Assembly: GCA_041686855.1 (NCBI GenBank)
Contig: JAWLDA010000012.1
Span: forward strand, 67,662-131,661
DNA from: JAWLDA01 sp041686855
GTDB lineage: Bacteria; Bacillota; Limnochordia; DTU080; RSA5
DNA length: 64,000 nt
Reading direction: 5' to 3'
In this document: positions 45,557 through 54,604 of the stretch, one piece after another
Position numbering within the stretch: the stretch's first letter is position 1
Layout: every line of letters starts with the position of its first letter
The notes under the pieces: generated by a model
Told to the model about the DNA's origin: nothing
Seen by the model: the letters and a program-made list of their open reading frames with translations, nothing else
Database searches by the model: none
Program-made: the position numbers and the translations under genes

Positions 45557-46396
45557 GTGATATGGCTTGTCGTCGTGGCCATCGGGATCGCCGGGTATGT
45601 GCTGGTGCGCGCGTCGCTCGTCGAACCCCATGATTTAGATGTCTCCGAGAAGGAGATTCAGTTGCCCGTGCTCCCGGAGGCGTTGGACGGCTTGCGTATC
45701 ATCCACGTGAGCGACCTGCATTTGCGTGAAGTGGGCGATTTGGAACGCGCGGTGTTGGACGCGGTGAAGGCAGCCAATGCGGACCTGATCTGCCTGACGG
45801 GCGACTTTATCTCCGGGCCCGAGGGGATGCCGTTTTTGGTGCCGTTTCTCATGGAGGTGGCCCGCGGGCGACGGGCCTTTGCTGTGCTGGGGAATCACGA
45901 CCACGCCGACACGGTGGACACGGGCTTGGTGGAGGAGACACTGCGGCGGTCCGGTGCAGTGTTGCTCGCAAACGACGCCCACCGGGTTGTGATGAAGGGC
46001 GTGAGCATCGCCGTCGCCGGCGTGGATGACCCGCACACTGACCGAGCGGACGTCGCCGGGACGTTGGCTCGCGCGCAGACGCTTGCGGGAGGCCCAGACG
46101 GTGCAGAGGTCGGACTTACGCTTCTCCTGGCGCACTCGCCCGACGTGTTGCTCGACGAGGCGGTCAACGGGGCGGATCTCGTCCTGTGTGGGCATACGCA
46201 CGGCGGTCAGGTCTGCCTGCCGTGGGTCGGCCCGCTCAAGACCAACACGCGCATTGGGCGCACGGCCTACACGGGCGTGGTGCGGCGAGAAGGCGTGGTA
46301 GCGCATATCTCCCGAGGCGTCGGAACGACGAGTATGCGCCTGCGCCTCACGTGTCGGCCGGAAGTGACGACGCTCGTCCTTCGCCGGGCACGATGA
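45557..46396 (+). CDS. metallophosphoesterase (YaeI-like, membrane-anchored)
   Basis: 279 residues. One N-terminal membrane helix (IWLVVVAIGIAGYVLV) precedes the calcineurin-like domain with HVSDLHLRE, CLTGDF, LGNHDHAD, LAHSPD and CGHTHGGQ, i.e. all metal-binding blocks. It resembles YaeI/Yfc-type phosphoesterases tied to lipid A or UDP-lipid metabolism. GTG 45557 with AAGGAGGGG upstream. It starts 27 bp after the preceding gene, so the two are likely one operon. Confidence 0.9.
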   Translation: MIWLVVVAIGIAGYVLVRASLVEPHDLDVSEKEIQLPVLPEALDGLRIIHVSDLHLREVGDLERAVLDAVKAANADLICLTGDFISGPEGMPFLVPFLMEVARGRRAFAVLGNHDHADTVDTGLVEETLRRSGAVLLANDAHRVVMKGVSIAVAGVDDPHTDRADVAGTLARAQTLAGGPDGAEVGLTLLLAHSPDVLLDEAVNGADLVLCGHTHGGQVCLPWVGPLKTNTRIGRTAYTGVVRREGVVAHISRGVGTTSMRLRLTCRPEVTTLVLRRAR

Positions 46397-46578
46397 GACT
46401 CACATTTTTGCGTTTTTCCTCGCATCCTTGATCTACCTGCGCTTTCTTTGCTTAACCGCAGCTACCATAGGCCTTCGTGGGTTTCACTTCCGGCTCGTTT
46501 TGCGGTATTATCGTCACTGTTGGTTGCAAAGCACGCCGAGTTTTGGTCAATTCTGTCGATTTGGAGAGAGCGTTAGCC

Positions 46579-46794
46579 GTGGAAGATTTGCGCAGTATCG
46601 AAGAGAAGATTGCAGAGATCCGCACCGAGCTGTACCGCTCGGACGATCCGTCAACCCTGCTCGTAAATTCCTTGATGCACCGTCGACTCGACGAACTCAT
46701 CGCCCACCATGCAAGACTCTCCATGCAGATATGGAAGCGCGGTGGACTCCTTCGCCGGCGCGAGGCACGAGTGGCGTCTCAGTCAGCGCCGTAG
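46579..46794 (+). CDS. small helical protein, possibly Spo0E-like
   Basis: 72 residues from GTG 46579 (GGAGAGA about 9 bp upstream). Two helices, with IEEKIAEIRTELY and MHRRLDELIAHH. The LDxLI heptad is reminiscent of Spo0E-like aspartyl-phosphate phosphatases (S-x-x-L-D-x-L-I), but here the Ser position is His. The match is suggestive only. If right it would indicate sporulation-type phosphorelay control. It converges on the next gene with overlap of the 3' ends. Confidence 0.45.
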   Translation: MEDLRSIEEKIAEIRTELYRSDDPSTLLVNSLMHRRLDELIAHHARLSMQIWKRGGLLRRREARVASQSAP

Positions 46795-47051
46795 AGCGTC
46801 TTTAGGCGTTCGATGCGCGCTACGGTCTCCTGCTCGACCTGCTCTCGCATCGCCTCGTAGTGCGGCGCCTCACTCGCTTTGAGTTGGATGTTTCCCAGCA
46901 TGGTTTGCAGCATGTCGTCGAGGAAGTCGTTAATCTCCTTCGCGGAGATCTCCCCGTGCTCTCCGGCCTTGAGTTGTCGCAAGTAATCCTCAAGATCGAT
47001 CGGGCCCTCTTCTTGAAAGATGCGCCAATACTTCTCCTCGAGTCTCTCCAT
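46779..47051 (-). CDS. small acidic helical protein, unknown
   Basis: About 91 residues, all helical and acidic: MERLEEKYWRIFQEEGP, KEINDFLDDMLQ, HYEAMREQVEQE. No family recognised. ATG 47051 has AGGAG about 11 bp upstream, 47060 is only 2 bp from it. Its 3' end overlaps that of the preceding convergent gene by 16 bp. Two 13-bp direct repeats (TAGCGTACCGCAA) at 47117 and 47133 lie just upstream. Confidence 0.6.
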   Translation of the reverse strand: MERLEEKYWRIFQEEGPIDLEDYLRQLKAGEHGEISAKEINDFLDDMLQTMLGNIQLKASEAPHYEAMREQVEQETVARIERLKTLYGAD

Positions 47052-47272
47052 CGGACACATCGCTCCTTTAGCGTTTTTCCCCGCAGGGGGGCTTCGTAGT
47101 GTTATCCCTACCTCAATAGCGTACCGCAACTATAGCGTACCGCAATCCCAACCATTCGTCGATCTCCCAATCCTTTAGCGCTCCACTCGGCTCGTCTTGG
47201 AACGCTTAGAAAAAGGGTGTCGGGGAGTTACGGCCAATCTTTCTTACATGGCGTAATCTCTTAGGGAGGCCT

Positions 47273-48826
47273 ATGTTCGACCAAGTCGCTCTGGATGTCG
47301 CTATATACCTTGTAGCAGGGATATTGATGCTCGCCGTCCTCCTGGCGCGGATGTCGAGTCGGTTTGGCATACCTGGTTTGATCGTCTTCTTGGGCCTCGG
47401 AATCCTCTTCGGCAGTGACGTCCTTGGAATCGTCGCCTTCGACAATGCGTATCTAGCCCGTCTCATCAGTACGTCAGCCTTAATCATCGTCCTCTTCGAA
47501 GGCGGTCTCAAGACCGAATTTACCCTGGTACGCAAAGTGGCGTTGCCGTCAGCTAGCCTCGCCACCCTAGGGGTCGTCGTCACCTCGTTTATCATGGGGT
47601 ACGCGGCACACCTCGTACTCGGCCTGCCCCTCATGGAAGGGCTTCTCGTCGGTGCGATCGTCGGCTCCACCGACGCCGCCGCCGTCTTCTCTGTGATCGG
47701 CCCCCAACGCATCCGACAGCGGGTGAAGTCGACACTGGAGGCGGAATCCGGGGCGAACGACCCTATGGCGGTCTTTTTGACCATTCTCGCCATCAACGTG
47801 ATTATGGGGGCGGCGCCGTCGGCGTGGAGCCTCGCCGGCCAGCTCCTTTGGCAGGGGGCGGTCGGACTCGGACTCGGCGTGGGTCTTGGGCGCTTCGTGG
47901 TGTGGTTCGTCAGTCGTTACGATGTGGGAGACGACGACTCCCTATACCAGGCTTTCTTTCTCGGCAGCGCGTTCCTCGTCTACAGCATGGTGAGCGCGTT
48001 GAATGCGTCGGGTATCCTCGCCGTCTACGTGTATGGGATTGTCGTCGGCAACAACGCATTCCCCTTGAGCGGCCAAGTGGTCCGTTTTCACGAGGGACTC
48101 TCCTGGCTGGCTCAGGTCGTCCTCTTCGCCTTGCTCGGACTGTTGGTCTTCCCCAACCAGCTCGTCGACATCGTGGTGCCCGGTCTGATTTTGGCGGCGA
48201 TTATGATTCTCGTGGCTCGTCCTCCAGCGGTTTGGCTGGCAACGCTCGGAATGGGATTCAACACTAGAGAGCGTCTCTTTTTGTCGTGGGCTGGCCTCAA
48301 AGGGGCGGTGCCCGTCATTTTGGCCACCTACCCATTCTTGGTGAATTATGAGCACAGTGCGCTCATCTTTAACACGGTCTTCTTTGTGGTCTTGGTTTCA
48401 GCCCTCGTTCAAGGGACAACGATCGCCTCGGCGGCCCGGCTCCTCGGCCTCGACGAGGGTAAGGCGCACTCGCCGGTGCACACGCTCGAACTCACGTCGT
48501 TGCGGACCGTCAACACGGAGTTGGTCGAGTACCACGTCACCCAGGACTGCCACGCGGTGGGACGCATGTTGCGTGACCTCAGCCTGCCCAAAACCGTGAC
48601 CGTCGCAGCCATCTCGCGGGGCGATCAGGTAGTGATTCCCCGGGGCTCGACGAGCCTCGCACAAGGTGACTTCCTCTTTGTCCTCACTCCGGTGGACGAG
48701 GTGGCTCACGTCCAAGAGATATTGGCCAACGGAGACGGCGAGCCGGATGAGAAAACGCCCGATGAGAAAGAGTTCGGGTCCGTCGAGGAGAAAGAGGTCG
48801 AGAGACGAGAGCGACGTAACGAGTAA
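47273..48826 (+). CDS. NhaP2-type K+/H+ (cell-volume) antiporter
   Basis: 517 residues: a CPA1 antiporter of 12-13 membrane helices (GLIVFLGLGILFGSD, VGAIVGSTDAAAVFSV, ESGANDPMAVFLT with the ion-binding Asp) followed by a cytosolic RCK-C/TrkA-C-like domain (about residues 400-480; AISRGDQVVIPRGSTSLAQG). It would exchange K+ or Na+ for protons. The extreme C-terminus is a charged Glu/Arg tail. It ends just before the endonuclease IV gene. A ribosome site GGGAGG precedes the ATG. Confidence 0.92.
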   Translation: MFDQVALDVAIYLVAGILMLAVLLARMSSRFGIPGLIVFLGLGILFGSDVLGIVAFDNAYLARLISTSALIIVLFEGGLKTEFTLVRKVALPSASLATLGVVVTSFIMGYAAHLVLGLPLMEGLLVGAIVGSTDAAAVFSVIGPQRIRQRVKSTLEAESGANDPMAVFLTILAINVIMGAAPSAWSLAGQLLWQGAVGLGLGVGLGRFVVWFVSRYDVGDDDSLYQAFFLGSAFLVYSMVSALNASGILAVYVYGIVVGNNAFPLSGQVVRFHEGLSWLAQVVLFALLGLLVFPNQLVDIVVPGLILAAIMILVARPPAVWLATLGMGFNTRERLFLSWAGLKGAVPVILATYPFLVNYEHSALIFNTVFFVVLVSALVQGTTIASAARLLGLDEGKAHSPVHTLELTSLRTVNTELVEYHVTQDCHAVGRMLRDLSLPKTVTVAAISRGDQVVIPRGSTSLAQGDFLFVLTPVDEVAHVQEILANGDGEPDEKTPDEKEFGSVEEKEVERRERRNE

Positions 48827-48866
48827 GAGCAGATTGATCACGTACGAGAATAGGAGACGAATTGTT

Positions 48867-49703
48867 TTGCGTATCGGTTCACATTTGAGCGTTGCGAAAG
48901 GATTCGACACGATGATCGGCCGAGCCGTTGAAGTGGGGGCTGACGTCGTCCAGTACTTTCCCAAGAACCCCAAGAGCTACCGACCCAAGAAGTTTGACCC
49001 CGAGGAGTATCGCGCTCGTTCGCAGGCGGCTGTCGACGCCGATGTGCAGTCGGTCTGCCATTCCCCCTACGTCACCAACTTGTCTACGCCCAAAGACGAC
49101 CTGCGGGCGACGAGTGTTGCGTCCATCATCAACGATCTAGAGATATGCGACGCGTACCAGACGGACTTCCTCGTGGTGCACTGTGGGAAGCACGTCGGTG
49201 AGGGGCGTGAGCGCGGCATCGAGCTTATGGCTGACTCGATCAACCGAGTGTTGGACGAGTTTGAGGGTAAAACCACCTTTTTGATGGAGAATACGGCGGG
49301 GCAAGGGACCGAGTTGGGGTATCAGATCGAGGATATCCTCGACATTTACGAACAAATCGAGCAAAAGGACCGAGTAGGCGTCTGCTTCGACACGTGTCAC
49401 GCGTTTGCTGCCGGGCTCCTCTCCTTTGGCGACTGGGACGGCTTTTGCCGGCATTTCTTTGATGAGGCGTTCTTTCCGCTGGTCAAGGTGATTCACCTCA
49501 ACGACAGCAAGACTCCGTTTGACGCCCGGCGGGACCGCCACGAGCTCCTCGGTGAGGGCGAGATCGGCGCTGAGAACTTGTCGCGCTTCCTCGGGGATGA
49601 GCGGCTGCGGCCGTTGCCGGTCGTCATCGAGACTCCGGTCGACGACGAATTGCAGTACGCCGACGAGATTAAAAAGGCGCGCATGTACGCCGGACTCGAC
49701 TAA
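48867..49703 (+). CDS. nfo: endonuclease IV (deoxyribonuclease IV)
   Basis: 279 residues, the usual length. It cleaves abasic sites in base-excision repair, using three zinc ions. Ligand segments: RIGSHLSV, CHSPYVTNLSTP, LVVHCGKHVG, MENTAGQGTELGY, CFDTCHAFAAG, VIHLNDSK and DRHELLGEGEIG. TTG 48867 gives the family start and follows AGGAGA. The long open frame to 48666 overlaps the antiporter and is not used. It comes 40 bp after the antiporter and may be co-transcribed. Confidence 0.96.
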   Translation: MRIGSHLSVAKGFDTMIGRAVEVGADVVQYFPKNPKSYRPKKFDPEEYRARSQAAVDADVQSVCHSPYVTNLSTPKDDLRATSVASIINDLEICDAYQTDFLVVHCGKHVGEGRERGIELMADSINRVLDEFEGKTTFLMENTAGQGTELGYQIEDILDIYEQIEQKDRVGVCFDTCHAFAAGLLSFGDWDGFCRHFFDEAFFPLVKVIHLNDSKTPFDARRDRHELLGEGEIGAENLSRFLGDERLRPLPVVIETPVDDELQYADEIKKARMYAGLD

Positions 49704-49711
49704 CGTAGGCG

Positions 49712-50101
49712 TTATAGCCCAAAGTGCCGCATGACGGTGTGGAGGTAGTGCCCTCGGAGTGTCACCTCGCGCAGGCGCTCGGGCGCCGGGATGGAGTCCC
49801 CTTGAGCGCGCACCGCATCAAAGACCTTGCGGTAATCCGCCTCAGTCTGGGGCAAACGGACCTGCTTCGCCCCTTGAAGCGGCTTGGTCCACACGGATTC
49901 GGGTTTGCCGTCGCCACCGGCGTCGTACCACGCGTGGAAGCGCTCGTCGCTCCCCTCGACGTGATAGAGCGCGGGCTCCCTTAAGGCAGCGGTGATGCGC
50001 TGCCAAAGGGCGGCGAACTCGGAATCGGGTTTAACCGGTGTCGATGTCACCAGATGATGCGCCTCCGTTCTGTCGTGTATTGAAGCTGTTTTGACGTGCA
50101 T
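49712..50101 (-). CDS. small hypothetical protein
   Basis: 130 residues. The ATG at 50101 (MHVKTASIHD) is preceded by GGGAG with 8 bp spacing; the frame further upstream is Arg/Glu/Pro-rich noise over the divergent gene. Mixed alpha/beta, with PALYHVEGSDERFHAWYD and a Trp-containing SVWTKPLQGA. No recognised domain. It is divergent from the DUF92 gene with 15 bp between start codons, so promoters must overlap coding leader sequence. Confidence 0.6.
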   Translation of the reverse strand: MHVKTASIHDRTEAHHLVTSTPVKPDSEFAALWQRITAALREPALYHVEGSDERFHAWYDAGGDGKPESVWTKPLQGAKQVRLPQTEADYRKVFDAVRAQGDSIPAPERLREVTLRGHYLHTVMRHFGL

Positions 50102-50116
50102 AGGGGGGACTCCCTG

Positions 50117-50989
50117 ATGCTTCAGATCGTCCTTGGCATGCTGGGCGGCCTCCTCGTCGGCGGTCTCGCCCAACGGGCCGGGTGGCTGGCCGATCGGGGC
50201 GCCGCGCTGGCCGCGGCTCTGGTCGGCGGCCTCATCTTTAGCTTCGCCGGATGGCCGGGGGCGCTCCTGCTCCTGGCGTTCTTTATCAGTGGGAGTCTCG
50301 TCTCTAAGCTGCCGCGGCCACTTAGCGTTATCAAGGCCGGCGATCCCTCTAGGACTCATAGGACCGGTGAGACTGCCGGAGTCGATAACGGCGGCGCATT
50401 CGAACAGTCGGACGAGCCGCGCACCGTTCGCCAGGTCTTCGCCAACGGGGCGGTGGCGGCGGTGGCGGCCCTGGCTGTAGGGTTCGATCAGCTCTTCCTA
50501 GGTGCGGAACTGGTTGACACGCTTTGGGCCCGCATGGCGCTTGCGGGCGCATTGGCGGCGGCGACGGCGGACACCTGGGCGACGGAGATCGGTTCGTGGT
50601 GGGGCGGCCAGCCTCGTTCGGCTCTCTCGGGTCGGATCTTGGCGCCTGGCGAGTCCGGGGGTGTGACCCCCGCCGGCACCCTCGCCGGCATGATCGGCGC
50701 TGGTTGGATCGGACTCGTGGCGTACTGGGTATGGCCCGATGTGAGTGCGACGCACGCCTTCGTGATCGAGGTGGCCGGCACCGCGGGCATGTGGGCAGAC
50801 AGCCTCTTGGGCGCCGGATTGCAATATAAAGCTCACTGTCCAACGTGTAACCAAATCGTCGAGGCGCCGCACCATCCTCACCCTGTCGAACGCCGACGTG
50901 GATGGCTATGGCTCGACAACCACGTCGTGAACCTCGCCTGCACGCTCGTCGGCGCCTTGGCTGCATGGTACATGGTGAGCCGGCTTTAA
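50117..50989 (+). CDS. DUF92 (TMEM19-like) membrane protein
   Basis: About 290 residues, six or seven membrane helices. The DUF92 signatures ATADTWATEIGSWWGGQPR and LAPGESGGVTPAGTLAG and the C-terminal AHCPTCN then NHVVNLACTLVGALAA are all present. Plant and cyanobacterial members act in phytyl phosphate metabolism; bacterial roles are mostly unknown, perhaps CTP-dependent lipid kinases. A charged low-complexity loop of 40 residues divides helices 2 and 3. ATG 50117 follows GGGGGGA. Confidence 0.88.
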   Translation: MLQIVLGMLGGLLVGGLAQRAGWLADRGAALAAALVGGLIFSFAGWPGALLLLAFFISGSLVSKLPRPLSVIKAGDPSRTHRTGETAGVDNGGAFEQSDEPRTVRQVFANGAVAAVAALAVGFDQLFLGAELVDTLWARMALAGALAAATADTWATEIGSWWGGQPRSALSGRILAPGESGGVTPAGTLAGMIGAGWIGLVAYWVWPDVSATHAFVIEVAGTAGMWADSLLGAGLQYKAHCPTCNQIVEAPHHPHPVERRRGWLWLDNHVVNLACTLVGALAAWYMVSRL

Positions 50990-51076
50990 GGCGTTACGTA
51001 AGGCGCTTGCATCAGATGGTCGATGGCCAATCAGAGGCCTATCTGGACTGGATTCTCATAAGGTGGAACGGTGAAC

Positions 51077-51787
51077 ATGTCTGAGGAAACGACGCAACGA
51101 GCGGGGCGCTCTTGGATCTCGGTGGGCGCGATGGCGGCCTTGATCGGAGCGGCGGTCGGTTTGGCCGGATGGTGGTGGTTTGGCCCACGACAGGGGAGTG
51201 TCGCCGTCCCCGGGTATGTTGAGGAGCCGTGCGCGACCTGGTTTCGTGACGTCCCGCGCTACGATCCCGGAGCTCCGCCGAACGGATGGACCCGTCTCAT
51301 CGTCGGCACGATGGATGGCGAGCAGATTGTGTACGGAAACATTCCCGGGCATTACTGGCGCCTCACGCCGGACCCGGACGTGATATGCGGGTTGCACTAC
51401 AACACCGGCCACACGTCTGCGACGGGGGAGCATTCCGACGCGCTTTTGTACATCGTCGAAGGGCGGCGTGCTGGCTTGCCGCTGGAGCGCAGCGAGACAC
51501 CCCAACCCGAGGAGCCGTGGCGGGTACGCGAAGAGCTCCTCGAGGAGGCGCCGGTCGCTTGGACCGAGACCGCTCCCGAGGAGCCCGGATACGTCTATTG
51601 GCGTAGTTTCTATCACCCCAGAGAACGGACCGCCGCACCGGTCGGCTACTGGCTCAGGCACATCGCAGTCTCGTCATTCACCTTCGACAATGGCCAGGAC
51701 GGCGGGGAGTACGCCTTTACTCACAGCGTCCGGCCAGGAATCGACCTGGAGTTTGCGCCCAAGCTCAACTTCGACGCGGGACCTTAG
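51077..51787 (+). CDS. membrane-anchored hypothetical protein
   Basis: About 236 residues. One membrane helix (ISVGAMAALIGAAVGLAGWWWF) near the N-terminus, then a soluble domain with GYVEEPCATWFRDVP and many Trp/Tyr strands (PGHYWRLTPDPDVICGLHYN). No family recognised. Two Cys in the exported domain may form a disulfide. ATG 51077 is preferred to GTG 51071; AGGTGG lies upstream. It stands next to the sulfur operon but points the other way. Confidence 0.6.
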   Translation: MSEETTQRAGRSWISVGAMAALIGAAVGLAGWWWFGPRQGSVAVPGYVEEPCATWFRDVPRYDPGAPPNGWTRLIVGTMDGEQIVYGNIPGHYWRLTPDPDVICGLHYNTGHTSATGEHSDALLYIVEGRRAGLPLERSETPQPEEPWRVREELLEEAPVAWTETAPEEPGYVYWRSFYHPRERTAAPVGYWLRHIAVSSFTFDNGQDGGEYAFTHSVRPGIDLEFAPKLNFDAGP

Positions 51788-51874
51788 GCTCTGGTCTTGC
51801 CGCCTCAGCGTTGGCAGCGGCCATAGCGCTAGGCCGCCCACCGACCCAAGCCCAGGTCTAGGCCAAGCCCAGGA

Positions 51875-52897
51875 TCAGCCGCAGCCGCCTCCGAGGCGTG
51901 GATCAGGCCCTTGGTTCATTTGCGCTTCGACCGCCCGTGTGGGGAAGCCCATCGAGGCCCACGAATCAAACGACTCGTCAAAGCGTGCCACCCGAGCGTA
52001 CCCACGCTCGTAGAGGCTCCACCACAGGAGGGCAGAGGAGGTGGTCTCGTCGCCGTAGACGACGAGCTGCTTGCGGGCGGGTAGCACTTGCAGCGCCCGG
52101 TGCAGCGCCATGCGATTCTTGAACGAACGGCCGTCCTCGCTCACCAAATCCGTCCACGCGACGTTGTAATCGATCTCGTCGGTCCCGCCTTGAATGGCCA
52201 TCGGCCGTTCGTCACTCGGACGTGAGTCGACCAGGACCACATCTGGATTGTCGATCTGGGCGTACAGACCAAAGAGGTCCAGGAGCCGCTCCTCGGCCCA
52301 GCGTTCCTCGGCGCGAGCCTGCCACAGGCCGGGACCGCCCGTCGTGCCGGTCGCAGCGGCAACCGCCACTTGACCATCGGCGTCGTTCGATGCACTCTGC
52401 TGCAGTGTTCCGCCGGCGGCCACCCAGGCTGAGATGCCCCCATCGAGGAGGTTGACCTGGGTATGACCCAGGGAGACCAGGGCCCAGCCCACGTAGGCGG
52501 CGTCGGCTAACTGGTCGGCGTACACGAGGACACCTTGACTGGGGCGAATCCCAGCACGGTCGAGGAGAGCCGCCAACGTTGCGGGAGAGAGGAGCGTTCC
52601 AAAGTCGGGGTCACGCAGGTCGGCGACGGGCACCGATACGGCCCCGGGCATGTGACCTGCGGCAAACTCAGCGGAATCACGGGCGTCCACGATCTGCCAT
52701 TCTCCCGCCGTCACCTGTGGCAGCGCCGCTGCGACCGCCACGCGCCCTGAGTCAGGAGGGGGGGGACCCGGGAGTCGGGGGTAGATCGTGGAGGCGATCA
52801 AAAAGACGACGAGGGCCGTAGCCACGCCGATCAGTGTGAAAGCGAGTCGCTCTGATCGGCGGCTCTTCGCGGCGCCTCGGTTACGATCTTGACTCAA
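51875..52897 (-). CDS. membrane-anchored double rhodanese-like protein, catalytic Cys lost
   Basis: 340 residues. An N-terminal membrane anchor is followed by two rhodanese domains: LLDGGISAWVAAGG in the first, FDESFDSWASMG in the second. The usual active-site Cys of the second domain is replaced (QLVVYGDETTSSALLWW, Gly for Cys), so ordinary sulfurtransfer is unlikely. The chain ends in a flexible GGGCG, giving a single C-terminal Cys. It is last in the operon with TusA 16 bp upstream. It may be a sulfur-relay scaffold; this is inference. Confidence 0.78.
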   Translation of the reverse strand: MSQDRNRGAAKSRRSERLAFTLIGVATALVVFLIASTIYPRLPGPPPPDSGRVAVAAALPQVTAGEWQIVDARDSAEFAAGHMPGAVSVPVADLRDPDFGTLLSPATLAALLDRAGIRPSQGVLVYADQLADAAYVGWALVSLGHTQVNLLDGGISAWVAAGGTLQQSASNDADGQVAVAAATGTTGGPGLWQARAEERWAEERLLDLFGLYAQIDNPDVVLVDSRPSDERPMAIQGGTDEIDYNVAWTDLVSEDGRSFKNRMALHRALQVLPARKQLVVYGDETTSSALLWWSLYERGYARVARFDESFDSWASMGFPTRAVEAQMNQGPDPRLGGGCG

Positions 52898-52913
52898 GTC
52901 GACACATCCTCGT

Positions 52914-53165
52914 CTACTTTACCCTAAAGAACAGATGAAACTCGGCGCCGTTACGCACCGGCTCGCCAAGGACTTCGTGGCCCTCTTTAACGACCGCTTG
53001 CGGAACGTTGGTGACGGACGGGGGATGGTCAGTGATCACTTCGAGGACCTCTCCCGAGCTCATGTCTTGAATCTCCTCAAGCGTGTAAATCGGAGGGTAC
53101 GGACAGGCCTCCCCGCACAGATCGAGGACTCGGTCGGCTGTGATGCGCTCTTCTGCTTGTGCCAT
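52914..53165 (-). CDS. tusA: TusA-family sulfur carrier
   Basis: 83 residues. LDLCGEACPYPPIYTLEEI carries the family CPxP Cys that accepts persulfide sulfur, and the beta-alpha-beta-alpha-beta-beta fold follows. It sits 67 bp downstream of the YeeE-type transporter, as TsuB does in thiosulfate uptake systems, where it takes sulfur from the transported thiosulfate at the inner face. A CGEAC pair (two Cys) is present. It is cytosolic. Confidence 0.92.
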   Translation of the reverse strand: MAQAEERITADRVLDLCGEACPYPPIYTLEEIQDMSSGEVLEVITDHPPSVTNVPQAVVKEGHEVLGEPVRNGAEFHLFFRVK

Positions 53166-53232
53166 GTTGAATTAACCTCCTATGATGACGATCAGGCTCA
53201 TCGGCGACACTAGGCGTCTCCCTAGGCCCAAC

Positions 53233-54555
53233 TCACTTAGCTTGAATAGTCGCCGGTTGAGAGGCGGCGGAGGCTCCGCGGGGGGCGGGCTGCCGCTCAG
53301 CGGACGGTATAGGCGCCTCCTGCTCCTGGGGTGTGCGCGTCTCCCACCATGTGACGAGGAGGTACCAAGCGCCGAGCAGCCCCAGGGTCGCGAAGATCGC
53401 GGAGGGCCAACCCCATGACTCTACGAGATTGATCGCCGGCCATCCTGCGATAAAGAAATCGTACAGCCCCCAGCCGTCCCAAGCCCAGGCGAGAAGCGTT
53501 GCGCCCGTCACGGTGCCGAGGCCGGCCATCCACAGCTGCACGTACCCTTCCATCGAACGGTACATCCACCCGCTCTCACAGCCACCGGCGAGGACGATGC
53601 CGATGCCAAAGATGAGGCCGCCAATAAAGATGCCCGGCGCTGCAAACTGAGCGTTGCCGCCGATCCCGCTGTGAATGAGCGCCGCAAACCCGAGGGTCGA
53701 GACCATCATCGCAAAGGCGAGCGCTCGGGCGAGGTCACCTTGCCGCGTGATCCACATCTCGCGGAACGCTGAGGTGAAACAGATGCGACCGCGCTGGATG
53801 AGGAAGCCAAATCCAATTCCAAAGAGGAAGAGGATCCCGAAGGCCGCCTCCACACTGATCGCCCAGTACGCGAGTGCGGCGAAGAGGATGGCCACGATGC
53901 CTCCAACGACCGGTTGAGGAAGGAGGGGCTTTTGGGCCGGAGCGCTGCTGCGCCGCACGGCTGCCCGTCGTCGCCGGCCGCGCCGTCCCAGAAAGAGTGG
54001 GTGGAGCGCGATTTTAACACCGAGGTACGTGCCGGGGAAGAGGCCGAGCATAAAGAGCCAGCCGTGCAGCGAAAATTGGGGGACGGCGCTAAAAAAGGAG
54101 CCGAGGTTGCAGCCCATGGCCAGGCGAGCCCCGAACCCGGCCAGGACGCCACCGAGAAATCCTTGCAACAGTCGAATCTTTTGTTGAGGCATGCGAATGC
54201 GGAAGTTCCCGCTGAGCAGCGCTCCCACAAGAGCGCCGCCCAGCATTCCCACCGTCAGCCATCCGGACGTGCGAGTGAACGGGTTGCCTTCGATACCGAT
54301 GTCCCGAAAGTAGAGCCACTCCTCGACCGGGACGCCGAAGAGCGCCAGCACGTGACCGCCCCAGCGGGTCAATTCCGCTGTCACACCCCAGGCGCTGTTC
54401 CAGTAGGCCAAAAGGATGATGTTGAGGACGGCCGCCGTCAAACAGGCGGCCCAGTACGGCCAGTAGTTGACAAAGACGGTTTGGTACACGCCTTTGAGTC
54501 GTGCGGCGAAGGTATCTTCAACCTCTGGATGGATCGTCGTGCCTGGGGTGGCCAC
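53233..54555 (-). CDS. YeeE/YedE-family (TsuA-like) sulfur transporter
   Basis: 440 residues with about nine or ten membrane helices in two pseudo-symmetric halves. The three Cys-centred motifs needed for thiosulfate passage in TsuA are visible: AMGCNLGSFFS, QRGRICFTSAFREM and LAGGCESGWMYR. The tail is Gln/Ala/Pro-rich (EAPIPSAERQ). It should move thiosulfate or a related sulfane sulfur compound inward. It lies in an operon between a secreted rhodanese (49 bp upstream) and TusA. Confidence 0.92.
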   Translation of the reverse strand: MATPGTTIHPEVEDTFAARLKGVYQTVFVNYWPYWAACLTAAVLNIILLAYWNSAWGVTAELTRWGGHVLALFGVPVEEWLYFRDIGIEGNPFTRTSGWLTVGMLGGALVGALLSGNFRIRMPQQKIRLLQGFLGGVLAGFGARLAMGCNLGSFFSAVPQFSLHGWLFMLGLFPGTYLGVKIALHPLFLGRRGRRRRAAVRRSSAPAQKPLLPQPVVGGIVAILFAALAYWAISVEAAFGILFLFGIGFGFLIQRGRICFTSAFREMWITRQGDLARALAFAMMVSTLGFAALIHSGIGGNAQFAAPGIFIGGLIFGIGIVLAGGCESGWMYRSMEGYVQLWMAGLGTVTGATLLAWAWDGWGLYDFFIAGWPAINLVESWGWPSAIFATLGLLGAWYLLVTWWETRTPQEQEAPIPSAERQPAPRGASAASQPATIQAK

Positions 54556-54604
54556 GGTGGTTCAACTCCCTTAAACGTACGAGCGTATGGTCAAGTCGTC
54601 GTCG